Shown: positions 8,203 to 14,517 of the stretch, in pieces
How positions within the stretch are numbered: the stretch's first letter is position 1
How the letters are laid out: each line of letters starts with the position of its first letter
DNA from: Planctomycetota bacterium
Lineage (GTDB): Bacteria; Planctomycetota; UBA1135; GCA-002686595
Assembly: GCA_029259675.1 (NCBI GenBank)
Contig: JAJDES010000531.1
Location: 1 to 22,465 of the forward strand
Length of the DNA: 22,465 bases
Reading direction: 5' to 3'
Translations under genes and position numbers: made by a program
Notes under the pieces: generated by a model
What the model saw: only the letters and a program-made list of their open reading frames with translations
The model's database searches: none
Told to the model about the DNA's origin: nothing

Positions 8203-9230
8203 GCACTCAAAAAATTCTGATCATCGGTTCGGGCAAGAGGGTGGTCGAAGCGGCGTTGCCGGCTTTGAACCAGCTACAAGCCGAGTTCGAAATCGCCGGC
8301 ATTTATGCCCGTACGTCAAAAACAGTACGGGCCTGCAATCGCGAGTACCAAGTGGACGCGATAGACGCATTGCGAACCGAGGACATCAATGCGGTGGACT
8401 TGGTTTACTTGGCGGTCACGAAGAATGCTGTTCCCGAAGTTCTCGGGCGCTTGGCGCAAGCTGATCGACCCAGCCTAGATTTGCTGATCGACACTCCGGT
8501 TGTGCGCTTCAAGCACATGAGCCACATCGGCAAACTCGAGCGCTGGCGCAATGCATGGGTCGCCGAAGATTGCAGCACCTTGCCTTGGCTCGACCCCATT
8601 CGTTCGGCCGTAGCCGCAGGGGAAATCGGCGAGGTGCAGAGCGTGGCTTTCTATCAATCCGCATACGCCTATCACGGTTTGGCCATGGCCAAGACGTTGT
8701 TGGGCGAGCAAGCGATACGCAGCGCCAAGCGCACGGCCTGGAGTCGCCATGTCGGCTGTCGCCAACTGAATTTCTCCGGTGGGCGCAAAGCCTTCATCTT
8801 TGAGCCGCGCGATTACTCGATCGGACGCCTTTCGCTGATGGGCTCCAAGGGCTCGATCAGCAACTACACCTACAAAGCGAACGGCAATCTTTGCCTGGAA
8901 CCGATCATTGATGACGGGCTTTGGACCGGCTTTCAAGTCGGCGACCATCGCAGCGCCATGGATGCCGGTGAAGTGGAGATCTTGCGCCAGGGCGATTCTA
9001 GTCAAGGCATCATTGCGCGCATGGATGACCTCAAGCAAGTCGGCTTTTTGCGCTTGCTCAAACGCATTCATTCGGGCCACGGAGCCTATCCATTGCTCGA
9101 AGCACTCGACGACATGGTGGTTGACTACCACCTTGAGAAATTCAGCCGCTACCTGGCCAATCCCTTTACCAGTGCCCGCTCCGGTCTAGCGCGAATGCTC
9201 TTAAAATCAGCCACACGGTTTGGCGGCTGA
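8199..9230 (+). CDS. Gfo/Idh/MocA-like oxidoreductase homologue with altered catalytic motifs
   Basis: A 343-residue protein with the two-domain look of Gfo/Idh/MocA dehydrogenases: an N-terminal Rossmann-like half (KILIIGSGKRVVEAALPAL) and a C-terminal beta-sheet half beginning near GEIGEVQSVAF. The key positions are not standard. The nucleotide loop reads GSGKRV instead of GxGxxG. The catalytic EKP motif is replaced by D98-T99-P100. The HxxD motif before the LLG helix reads HGLA (His159 kept, Asp lost). It may therefore use another chemistry, bind a sugar without reducing it, or regulate its partner. The start is ATG 8199, overlapping the GMC stop in an ATGA; the in-frame extension back to 8103 lies inside the GMC gene. 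It is the last gene of the + strand operon and converges with the FG-GAP gene 22 bases away. Confidence 0.75.
   Translation: MSTQKILIIGSGKRVVEAALPALNQLQAEFEIAGIYARTSKTVRACNREYQVDAIDALRTEDINAVDLVYLAVTKNAVPEVLGRLAQADRPSLDLLIDTPVVRFKHMSHIGKLERWRNAWVAEDCSTLPWLDPIRSAVAAGEIGEVQSVAFYQSAYAYHGLAMAKTLLGEQAIRSAKRTAWSRHVGCRQLNFSGGRKAFIFEPRDYSIGRLSLMGSKGSISNYTYKANGNLCLEPIIDDGLWTGFQVGDHRSAMDAGEVEILRQGDSSQGIIARMDDLKQVGFLRLLKRIHSGHGAYPLLEALDDMVVDYHLEKFSRYLANPFTSARSGLARMLLKSATRFGG
9207..9230 (-). terminator. Possible weak intrinsic terminator for the FG-GAP gene
   Basis: The hexamers tcagcc (9207-9212) and ggctga (9225-9230) are inverted repeats with a 12-base loop. Read on the - strand the hairpin is followed directly by TTTTAAG. 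It lies 22 bases beyond the FG-GAP stop, inside the 3' end of the Gfo-like gene. The stem is short and the loop large, so this is a tentative call. Confidence 0.3.
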
Positions 9231-9252
9231 AGCAAGGGCCCAAGGACGCGGC

Positions 9253-10929
9253 TTAGGGAACCATTGTCACCGACACGGCTCCGCTGGTTAACACCACCTG
9301 ATCACCGTCCATGACGAAGTAAGCGTGATACAGGGTTAAGCCTGCCAAGGCCGGTGCGCTTTGCGCGGGAACTTCCAACTTCAACTCTGCCTCGCCGAAG
9401 GCGTCGAGCAAGCCGGCCTTGCCCGCGGGCTGAACGCCCTGCGTTCCCGCAGTAGCAACCAACGGCGCCATAAAATTTTGTCCGCTGCGCAGTGACAGCT
9501 GAAGGGCTGACACCAACAAGCTCGGGGAAAAATTGAGCGCAAGGGGCAAGACGTGACCGTCAAGGTAAAGTCCGGGAGCTGTTTGTTCGGCGCCCAGTAG
9601 CGCTACGGAGGCTCCGGCAAAGTTCGGACCAGCAACCAAGCTAAGGGTTTGGGTCCCACCTTCGATTAGGGAAATTTCCGCCACATTCCGACCCAAACGG
9701 ATTGAGCGCACGACGACGGAGCCCGTCAAACCAGCCGCGATCAGGTCCGGGCGCCCATCGCCATTCGCATCGCTGCCGGCATCAGCCGCAAATCCAAGCT
9801 GCTCGTCATCAGAGAGTCCGCCCGTGTAGAAAATTCGATCACCGGTGGAGCCGGAGAAAATCTCCACCGCTCCCGCGTCGTCAAACTGACGATTGTCGCG
9901 ACCTCGGGAAGCAATCATGACGTCACTGAAGCCATCACCGTCGAAATCACCCGCACCCGCAACGACAAAACCCGTTTGATCCACAACGCGCTGGCCCCGA
10001 TGCGTCCGCAAGACCGTTCCGTCAAGCCCGGAGAATACGCGCGCATAGCCGGCCTGGAAAAAACACAGGGGGCCACAGGCCGGCGCACCCACCACCAGGT
10101 CGTCATAGCCGTCACCATTGACATCACCCGCGCCATCCACACTCCAACCGAAACTATCGTCGGGCTGATCGCCGAAGAACTCGTGCAGCATGTCGCCGTT
10201 CGCGCCCGAGAAGACCCGCGCAACTCCCGCATCAGCGGCCGAACTGTCGTCGCTCCGCGCGCCGACAATTAGATCCGGAATTTCATCGCCATTGACGTCT
10301 CCGGCTGACGCAACAGAAGTTCCGAACATGTCGAGCACGGCTTCGCCTTCAAGATTTAGCAGCAAGTTTCCGTTTTGGCCCGAAATCACATGGGCGTAGC
10401 CCGGCTTGAAAGCCAAGAACACATTGGTGCCGACCACGACATCGTCAAACCCGTCCATGTCCACATCGCCCGCGCCGGCGACGGAGTATCCATAAAAATC
10501 GTTTGCGAACGGTCCCGGCAAATCCCACAGGACTGCGCCGTCCAAGCCGGAAAAGACGCGCGCGTAATTGCCGCCCAGTGTCCCACCGATCCAGTCTGCA
10601 AACCCGTCGTTGTTGACGTCTCCGGCGGCCGCAACCGAATAACCAAAGCGGTCATTGTCAGCTCCCCCCGGGTGAACGCGAATCAAAGTTCCGTCGCGCC
10701 CCGAACGCAATTCAACGAGCCCCCGCTTGGTTCCTCCCGCGGGTGCGGCATTGGCTCCAACGGCGTAGTCAGAGAAGCCGTCTCCGTTCGTGTCCCCGAC
10801 CATGGCAACCGCTCTGCCGAATTCCTGTGTCTGACTGCCGGTGGTCGTCAGCAAAGTTGTTTGAGCTTGCCCGGGCCCGGCGAGGGTGGCAGTAAGAAGC
10901 AGGCCCGTGAGCCCTGTGTAGGTATTCAT
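9253..10929 (-). CDS. Secreted FG-GAP repeat protein, predicted seven-bladed beta-propeller
   Basis: A 558-residue exported protein. From ATG 10929 it has a signal peptide (hydrophobic LTGLLLTATLAG, probable cleavage after GQA); a TTG 12 bases upstream would only add four residues. Residues of about 35-400 contain seven FG-GAP units with calcium-loop motifs: DTNGDGFSD, DVNNDGFAD, DVDMDGFDD, DVNGDEIPD (modified), DVNGDGYDD, DFDGDGFSD and DANGDGRPD. Most are preceded by FG-S/V-A-AGD and followed by a VFSG-x-DG strand. Seven units fit an integrin-alpha-like propeller. The last 150 residues form a separate beta-rich domain (LSLVAGPNFAGASVALLG ... LTLYHAYFVMDG) of a kind I associate with planctomycete secreted proteins. 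Probable role: extracellular or cell-surface binding; ligand unknown. It has no co-directional neighbour and no clear Shine-Dalgarno. Confidence 0.88.
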   Translation of the reverse strand: MNTYTGLTGLLLTATLAGPGQAQTTLLTTTGSQTQEFGRAVAMVGDTNGDGFSDYAVGANAAPAGGTKRGLVELRSGRDGTLIRVHPGGADNDRFGYSVAAAGDVNNDGFADWIGGTLGGNYARVFSGLDGAVLWDLPGPFANDFYGYSVAGAGDVDMDGFDDVVVGTNVFLAFKPGYAHVISGQNGNLLLNLEGEAVLDMFGTSVASAGDVNGDEIPDLIVGARSDDSSAADAGVARVFSGANGDMLHEFFGDQPDDSFGWSVDGAGDVNGDGYDDLVVGAPACGPLCFFQAGYARVFSGLDGTVLRTHRGQRVVDQTGFVVAGAGDFDGDGFSDVMIASRGRDNRQFDDAGAVEIFSGSTGDRIFYTGGLSDDEQLGFAADAGSDANGDGRPDLIAAGLTGSVVVRSIRLGRNVAEISLIEGGTQTLSLVAGPNFAGASVALLGAEQTAPGLYLDGHVLPLALNFSPSLLVSALQLSLRSGQNFMAPLVATAGTQGVQPAGKAGLLDAFGEAELKLEVPAQSAPALAGLTLYHAYFVMDGDQVVLTSGAVSVTMVP

Positions 10930-11244
10930 CGCGCTACTCAAGCGGGGAAGATGGGAACTCTAAATAGCAGCATAGCCCCTTTGGTGGCGGAATGGCGTGT
11001 CGGGGAGGTAACTCCGATCTCAACATGATCCCGCCCCTTGGGGCACCGTTCGGCAAGCTGCTGAAAAAGCGTGGACGAGGGCTCTCGCGACAATGATCCC
11101 AAAGAAATTTCGGTCGCACAGAATCGCAATCTTCGAATTTCAAGAGGCGGAAAGTTCAGGGCTGGGTCCCATAGGTACCTTGCAACACATCTTCCCACTT
11201 GAGCGAAGGCGCTCAGCAACTCTCAATCGAGAGGGGCTATATAG
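10930..11244. other. Divergent intergenic region (315 bases)
   Basis: Lies between the start of the FG-GAP gene (-) and the start of the methyltransferase (+), so promoters for both should be here. I could not place a convincing -35/-10 pair for either. Visible structures are a near-palindrome gccccttggggc at 11033-11044, a small ggag/ctcc hairpin near 11004-11016, and the hairpin over the methyltransferase ribosome binding site. No conserved protein is recognisable in any frame. Confidence 0.5.
11220..11236 (+). promoter_or_regulatory. Strong Shine-Dalgarno partly held in a small hairpin
   Basis: gagagggg at 11229-11236 lies 8 bases before the methyltransferase ATG at 11245. It is one of the few clear Shine-Dalgarno sites in the window and supports that start. 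Its first five bases pair with ctctc at 11220-11224 over an aatc loop, so the site could be partly masked in the mRNA. The hairpin is short. Confidence 0.45.
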
Positions 11245-11982
11245 ATGTCGGATCCGAAATTCACGACTCGTGCCAGGGAACTGGAGTGGCTGGATCACCC
11301 CAATGCGAATCGCAGTGCGCGGCGCAATGCCCTAAGAGGATACGAACGAATCAATCGTTGGACGGCGAGCGACCGAGTGCTGTGGGACCCACTTTTGTAC
11401 TTGTTACGCAATCGGCCCAAACAACAGCCTACTCGCCTTTTGGACGTCGCTTGCGGTGCAGGGGATTTGCCGATTCGCCTATGGATGCGGGCAAAGCAAA
11501 TGCAATTGAACTTGAAGGTGATCGGCACGGATTCGAGCAGATTGGCACTCCGCCACGCTCGCCGGCGTGCGCTCTTGAATCGCGCCAAAGTGTCCTTCCA
11601 GCAATTGGACGCAGTACACGATGAGCTTCCGGCAGTCGATGTCATCACTTGCTCCCTATACCTGCACCGCTTGGGCGAGAGAAAGGCGCTTGATCTACTG
11701 CGGCGCATGGCCAATTCGGCGCGACTCGGACTGATTGCTTGCGACCCCATACGCTCGAGATCCAGCTACATCTGGGCTCAGCTTCAAGCTCGCCTACTGG
11801 GCCGTTCCCGGATTCTCATCAGCGATCACCCCCACGCAGTGGAGAGTGCATTCACTCCGCTCGAGCTCCTCGGCCTGGGCCACGCCGCGGGATTGCGCAA
11901 TGCTCGCATTCTGACCCGCGCCCCGTTCCGGCAGGTCTTGTATTGGGAGCGCGATCGGCCCCAATTCATGACCAAGAAATAA
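11245..11982 (+). CDS. Class I SAM-dependent methyltransferase
   Basis: A 245-residue soluble protein with a standard Rossmann methyltransferase core: motif I LLDVACGAGD (residues 65-74), the acidic ribose-binding position in VIGTDSS (Asp97), LDAVHDELP as motif III, and DVITCSLYLHRL as the post-core strand. A basic 60-residue N-terminal helical segment (LEWLDHPNANRSARRN) precedes the core. This N-terminus plus the C-terminal FTPLELLGLGHAAGL resembles methyltransferases that usually sit beside polyketide or flavin-reductase genes in small-molecule clusters. No such partner is present here, so the substrate is unknown. It stands alone, flanked by 315 and 290 bases without genes. Confidence 0.85.
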   Translation: MSDPKFTTRARELEWLDHPNANRSARRNALRGYERINRWTASDRVLWDPLLYLLRNRPKQQPTRLLDVACGAGDLPIRLWMRAKQMQLNLKVIGTDSSRLALRHARRRALLNRAKVSFQQLDAVHDELPAVDVITCSLYLHRLGERKALDLLRRMANSARLGLIACDPIRSRSSYIWAQLQARLLGRSRILISDHPHAVESAFTPLELLGLGHAAGLRNARILTRAPFRQVLYWERDRPQFMTKK

Positions 11983-12272
11983 TCCATCGATTCGTGAGAC
12001 CCACACCGGCTTGAGCTTCGTGTTATCTGTGTGCACGGACCACACGCCATGGGCAACCCCCGATGCAGTAGGGAACCCACAGCTTCACTGCGCGCGCGCA
12101 ATTGCGCCCGCCGCCGCAATCGGCTCTGGCTGAGAATTCGCTCAATTCGATCCAAATACTCAATCGGCATCGATTGAAGGACGAAATGGGTTAGGGAGCG
12201 CCGGCGAGGGTGGCTGAATTTATCGGCAATCATTGTCCCTGATCCGCACTCTCCAAGGACTACAATCCCCCC
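11983..12272. other. Intergenic region upstream of gmhA (290 bases)
   Basis: No supported gene. It contains a 12-base palindrome gcgcaattgcgc (12096-12107), a direct repeat of aattcg (12135-12149), and a 7-base-pair hairpin tcaatcg/cgattga with a gcat loop (12160-12177). The hairpin could be an operator or the end of the methyltransferase transcript. A - strand reading frame across this region ends inside the methyltransferase gene and has a low-complexity arginine-rich composition; I do not accept it as a gene. Confidence 0.4.
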
Positions 12273-12273
12273 A
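12261..12273 (+). promoter_or_regulatory. Candidate -10 box for a leaderless gmhA transcript
   Basis: tacaat at 12261-12266 ends six bases before the gmhA ATG (12273). Transcription normally starts about seven bases after a -10 box, which would put the first base of the mRNA at the A of the start codon. No Shine-Dalgarno is present, as expected for a leaderless mRNA. The -35 is weak: cctgat at the 17-base spacing, while a better ttgtcc at 12233-12238 is 22 bases away. Tentative. Confidence 0.35.
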
Positions 12274-12866
12274 TGAGCGCCAACGACCCCATTCGCGCCT
12301 CCTTTGATGAGGCAAGCAAGACTCTACGAGCCTTCATGGACAGTCCCGATGGGCTGGCTCGCGTACAGGAATTCGTCACAGCCGCGCACGCAACCCTTAC
12401 GGGCGGCGGTCTCCTGATGAGTTGCGGAAATGGCGGCAGCATGTGCGACGCCATGCACTTCGCGGAGGAATGGACCGGACGCTTTCGCGGCAACCGCAAG
12501 GCTCTCGCTGCCATTGCCTTCTCCGATCCCAGTCACCTGACTTGCATTGCCAACGACTTCGGCTACGACCAAGTCTTTGCGCGGGAAGTTGAGGCCTATG
12601 GAAAGGAGGGCGATTTGCTGGTGGCCATTTCGACCAGCGGAAACTCGCCGAACGTCACCAACGCCGTCAAGCAAGCGCGCGAACTTGGCGTGCGCACGGT
12701 CGGATTGCTCGGTAAAGGCGGCGGCGAGCTGCGCGAAATGGTGGACATCCCCATCATCGTGCCCTTGGCCACGACTTCCGACCGCATTCAGGAAGTGCAC
12801 ATCAAAGTGTTGCACATTGCGATTGAGGGCGTCGAGCGAATGCTCTTCCCCAAAAACTACGCCTAG
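12273..12866 (+). CDS. gmhA: Sedoheptulose-7-phosphate isomerase (phosphoheptose isomerase)
   Basis: Converts sedoheptulose 7-phosphate to D-glycero-D-manno-heptose 7-phosphate, the first step to the ADP- or GDP-heptose used in lipopolysaccharide core or S-layer glycans. The 197 residues form a single SIS domain. The family signature is clear: CGNGGSMCDAMHFAEEWTGRF, NDFGYDQVFAREVEA, ISTSGNSPNV and RIQEVHIKVLH. The zinc and active-site residues of the E. coli enzyme (His61, Glu65, Gln172, His180) are all present as His62, Glu66, Gln173 and His181. The histidine after GNGGS in E. coli is Met57 here, a position that is not a metal ligand. No other heptose genes are in the window. DiaA-like SIS proteins are an alternative, but the residue match favours GmhA. 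Confidence 0.92.
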   Translation: MSANDPIRASFDEASKTLRAFMDSPDGLARVQEFVTAAHATLTGGGLLMSCGNGGSMCDAMHFAEEWTGRFRGNRKALAAIAFSDPSHLTCIANDFGYDQVFAREVEAYGKEGDLLVAISTSGNSPNVTNAVKQARELGVRTVGLLGKGGGELREMVDIPIIVPLATTSDRIQEVHIKVLHIAIEGVERMLFPKNYA

Positions 12867-12950
12867 CGCCCTTCGTTCGTCAGCCACCTAGGCCCAGCCG
12901 ACCCTCCGTCCGGGAGTTGCTTGCGCCGCGTCATTCGCAGTGATTAACGA

Positions 12951-12985
12951 AAATCACCGATGGCGCTACGCGTCACCGGTGATTT
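12951..12985 (+). terminator. Hairpin 1: probable end of the gmhA transcript
   Basis: aaatcaccg (12951-12959) pairs with cggtgattt (12977-12985). After one A-C mismatch the stem continues with tggcgc/gcgtca (one G-T pair) around a three-base loop, giving 15 paired positions in 35 bases. It lies 84 bases after the gmhA stop. Its A-rich left and T-rich right edges recall a bidirectional terminator, though the T-run (attt) is inside the stem and short. Confidence 0.45.
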
Positions 12986-12988
12986 ACG

Positions 12989-13012
12989 GGTACGGCGCCT
13001 GCACGCCGTACC
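12989..13012. repeat. Hairpin 2: perfect 9-base-pair inverted repeat
   Basis: ggtacggcg (12989-12997) and cgccgtacc (13004-13012) are perfect inverted repeats with a six-base loop. It starts only three bases after hairpin 1. No T-run follows on either strand, so a terminator role alone does not explain it. Confidence 0.7.
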
Positions 13013-13015
13013 GGG

Positions 13016-13039
13016 GAGTCGGGTTTGAAACCCAAACTC
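13016..13039. repeat. Hairpin 3: inverted repeat with internal loop
   Basis: gggtt/aaccc (13021-13025 with 13029-13033) forms a stem around tga. gagt/actc (13016-13019 with 13036-13039) extends it across a small internal loop, nine pairs in all. The right arm shares three bases (13037-13039) with hairpin 4, so the full forms of both cannot exist together on one strand. Confidence 0.55.
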
Positions 13040-13066
13040 TTGGGGGAGAGTTGCTACCCCCAAGAG
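13037..13066 (-). terminator. Hairpin 4: probable terminator of the flagellar operon
   Basis: A perfect 10-base-pair stem, ctcttggggg (13037-13046) with cccccaagag (13057-13066), and a 10-base loop. On the - strand it begins 10 bases after the acetyltransferase stop and is followed by TTTGGGTTTC, a weak T-rich tail. This is the best terminator candidate for the long flagellar transcript. An alternative stem, aactct/agagtt (13035-13040 with 13047-13052), competes with it. Confidence 0.5.
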
Positions 13067-13076
13067 CGAACCTTGT

Positions 13077-14177
13077 CTAAATCGAGTCCAAGCCCCAGAG
13101 GAAGGGCTCAATCGGAAGACCGTTGACGTCGATTCCGAAAGCGGCGCCGAAGTCTTCTATCTCTTCGCGTTCGCCTTTGCTTGAAAGTAGCAGCACCAAC
13201 AGCGTGTCATCATTGAGTTCGGCGGCGCCGTTCGGCGTAACAAGTTTGACTTGCTCCGCTTCAGGTGCATCGGGGTCAAAACTCAATTCCAATTCACCTT
13301 GCATGTGATCGGACAAATCGCGCGTCGCCCGCTCGCGATCTATGATTTTGCCAAGGCCCAAAATTCCGCGCGAAGGCCTCAAACCGATCGCTTCAAAGCG
13401 TGCGTGCAAAGCCTCTTCGCTACTCGGAGCGATCAGGTAAGTGATATCCGTGGCCGTCGAGTTTTCTTCAACCAGTGCACGCACGAGGCTGAGCACATCG
13501 CTGATATCGCCGCCCCATTCGTGAATCACGCCGCCCAGGTCTTCACCTCGGCCCAGGCATGCGTAGGCTGTGACCTTGCCGTCGCGCTCGCAAACCAAGC
13601 TGGTCATTTTCGGGCAATCCAATAGCGCTGCTGTCTCGCGCGGATTGCGCTCAACGCGCCAGGGGTGTTGGCGGTACAGGGCATGGATGGCACCTGCATC
13701 CCGCTCCGCTACAGGCCGTGCATTGCGGGCCTTGGGCAGGCCCTTGACCAGCTCGTGGGTAATGGCGAAGTCGTCTTCAGAGCCGATCGGGCGATATCCG
13801 CGCGCAAAGTAGAAGCGGGGGTCGTCAGCCCAAAGGATCGCAATCGAAGCGCCCATGTTCGCCAGTTGCTGCTCCGCAGCCTCCAGCACTTTGGTCGCAA
13901 GTCCCTTGCCCCTGAATTCCGGATCGGTAACGACCGAGCCGATCAACCCGACGCGAATCTGGCCCATGGGCGAGACCAAGTCTCGGATCAAAATCGAGCA
14001 GGCGGAGCGAGCCCCATCATCGGAACCCAAGCTCACCGCTCGGCCTGGAAAACCCTCTGCAAAGATCAACGGGTACTCAGCAGAAATCGATTCGGACTCG
14101 CGCAGCACTCGATCCATAAGGGCCAGGGCCGGCTGCATGTCCGCTTTGATTTCACGCGATTGGAGTAGAGGTGTCAT
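13077..14177 (-). CDS. GNAT-family N-acetyltransferase, last gene of the flagellar operon
   Basis: A 366-residue protein that probably transfers an acetyl group from acetyl-CoA to an amine or amino sugar. The N-terminal GNAT domain (about 1-160) has the acetyl-CoA loop RGKGLA (residues 89-94) after strand SVVTDPEF, and the FYFARGYRPIG strand-loop typical of the fold. A second GNAT-like half (about 160-290) follows. The last 75 residues form a small extra domain ending PFLWGLDSI. Tandem GNAT plus C-terminal domain recalls Eis-like proteins. The start ATG 14177 overlaps the stop of the upstream small gene in an ATGA, and aagga lies 8 bases before it. The tight coupling to flagellar genes suggests a filament or hook-modification role, but no substrate can be read from the sequence. 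Confidence 0.82.
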   Translation of the reverse strand: MTPLLQSREIKADMQPALALMDRVLRESESISAEYPLIFAEGFPGRAVSLGSDDGARSACSILIRDLVSPMGQIRVGLIGSVVTDPEFRGKGLATKVLEAAEQQLANMGASIAILWADDPRFYFARGYRPIGSEDDFAITHELVKGLPKARNARPVAERDAGAIHALYRQHPWRVERNPRETAALLDCPKMTSLVCERDGKVTAYACLGRGEDLGGVIHEWGGDISDVLSLVRALVEENSTATDITYLIAPSSEEALHARFEAIGLRPSRGILGLGKIIDRERATRDLSDHMQGELELSFDPDAPEAEQVKLVTPNGAAELNDDTLLVLLLSSKGEREEIEDFGAAFGIDVNGLPIEPFLWGLDSI

Positions 14178-14512
14178 TTGTCTTCCTTTTTGAATTCGGG
14201 TGCGGACGCGTCCTGCTGAGCTTTGCGGAACGACTCGAGTAATTGATCGCCTAAGGAGAGGGCGTCTTCCAGCGAGGCACGAGCATCGTCCATGGCGCCC
14301 GCAAGCTTCTCGGGCCCTTGAATCGTCTCTGCACTCAAGCGCAAGCTTTCGGCTTTCTGTTCCAGACGGTCCAGCAGCGCTTTGAACGCGGGGCCGCCAC
14401 TATGAGTATCGGCTCCTTCACGAATGGGTTTGGTTCCCGCCGGCGATGCGGAGCCGGTTTGAATCCCATTCGGAATCGGACCACTATTGTTGGAAATCGG
14501 TGTGTCAGACAT
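14174..14512 (-). CDS. Small helical protein of unknown function in the flagellar operon
   Basis: A 112-residue protein with no recognised domain. The first 40 residues are Ser/Pro/Gly/Asn-rich and probably disordered (SNNSGPIPNG). Residues of about 42-105 are predicted helical and charged (FKALLDRLEQKAESLR, then ARASLEDALSLGDQLLESF). The start ATG 14512 lies 5 bases after the flgL stop, and the stop overlaps the acetyltransferase start, so it is a genuine member of the operon. A disordered N-terminus plus helices recalls small export chaperones, rod/hook-associated factors or FlgM-type anti-sigma factors, but I see no motif that decides among these. In many bacteria fliW and csrA follow flgL; this protein resembles neither. 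Confidence 0.75.
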   Translation of the reverse strand: MSDTPISNNSGPIPNGIQTGSASPAGTKPIREGADTHSGGPAFKALLDRLEQKAESLRLSAETIQGPEKLAGAMDDARASLEDALSLGDQLLESFRKAQQDASAPEFKKEDK

Positions 14513-14517
14513 GGCGT

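Noticed and set aside
10375..11028. Long + strand reading frame opposite the FG-GAP gene start
   Set aside because: It mirrors the repeated FG-GAP codons, and no conserved protein features are visible. The - strand gene has a signal peptide and seven clear repeats.
11057..11070. gctgctgaaaaagc, which resembles ends of some insertion sequences or MITEs
   Set aside because: No inverted partner, target-site duplication or transposase is visible in the window.
12096..12107. Perfect palindrome gcgcaattgcgc as an operator
   Set aside because: It sits in an alternating GC tract where such palindromes arise easily, and it is over 150 bases from the next start with no second copy.
11826..12233. 135-codon reading frame on the - strand across the gmhA upstream region
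   Set aside because: More than a third lies antisense to the methyltransferase gene. The translation is arginine-rich without any recognisable motif, and the GC-rich composition makes such frames common.
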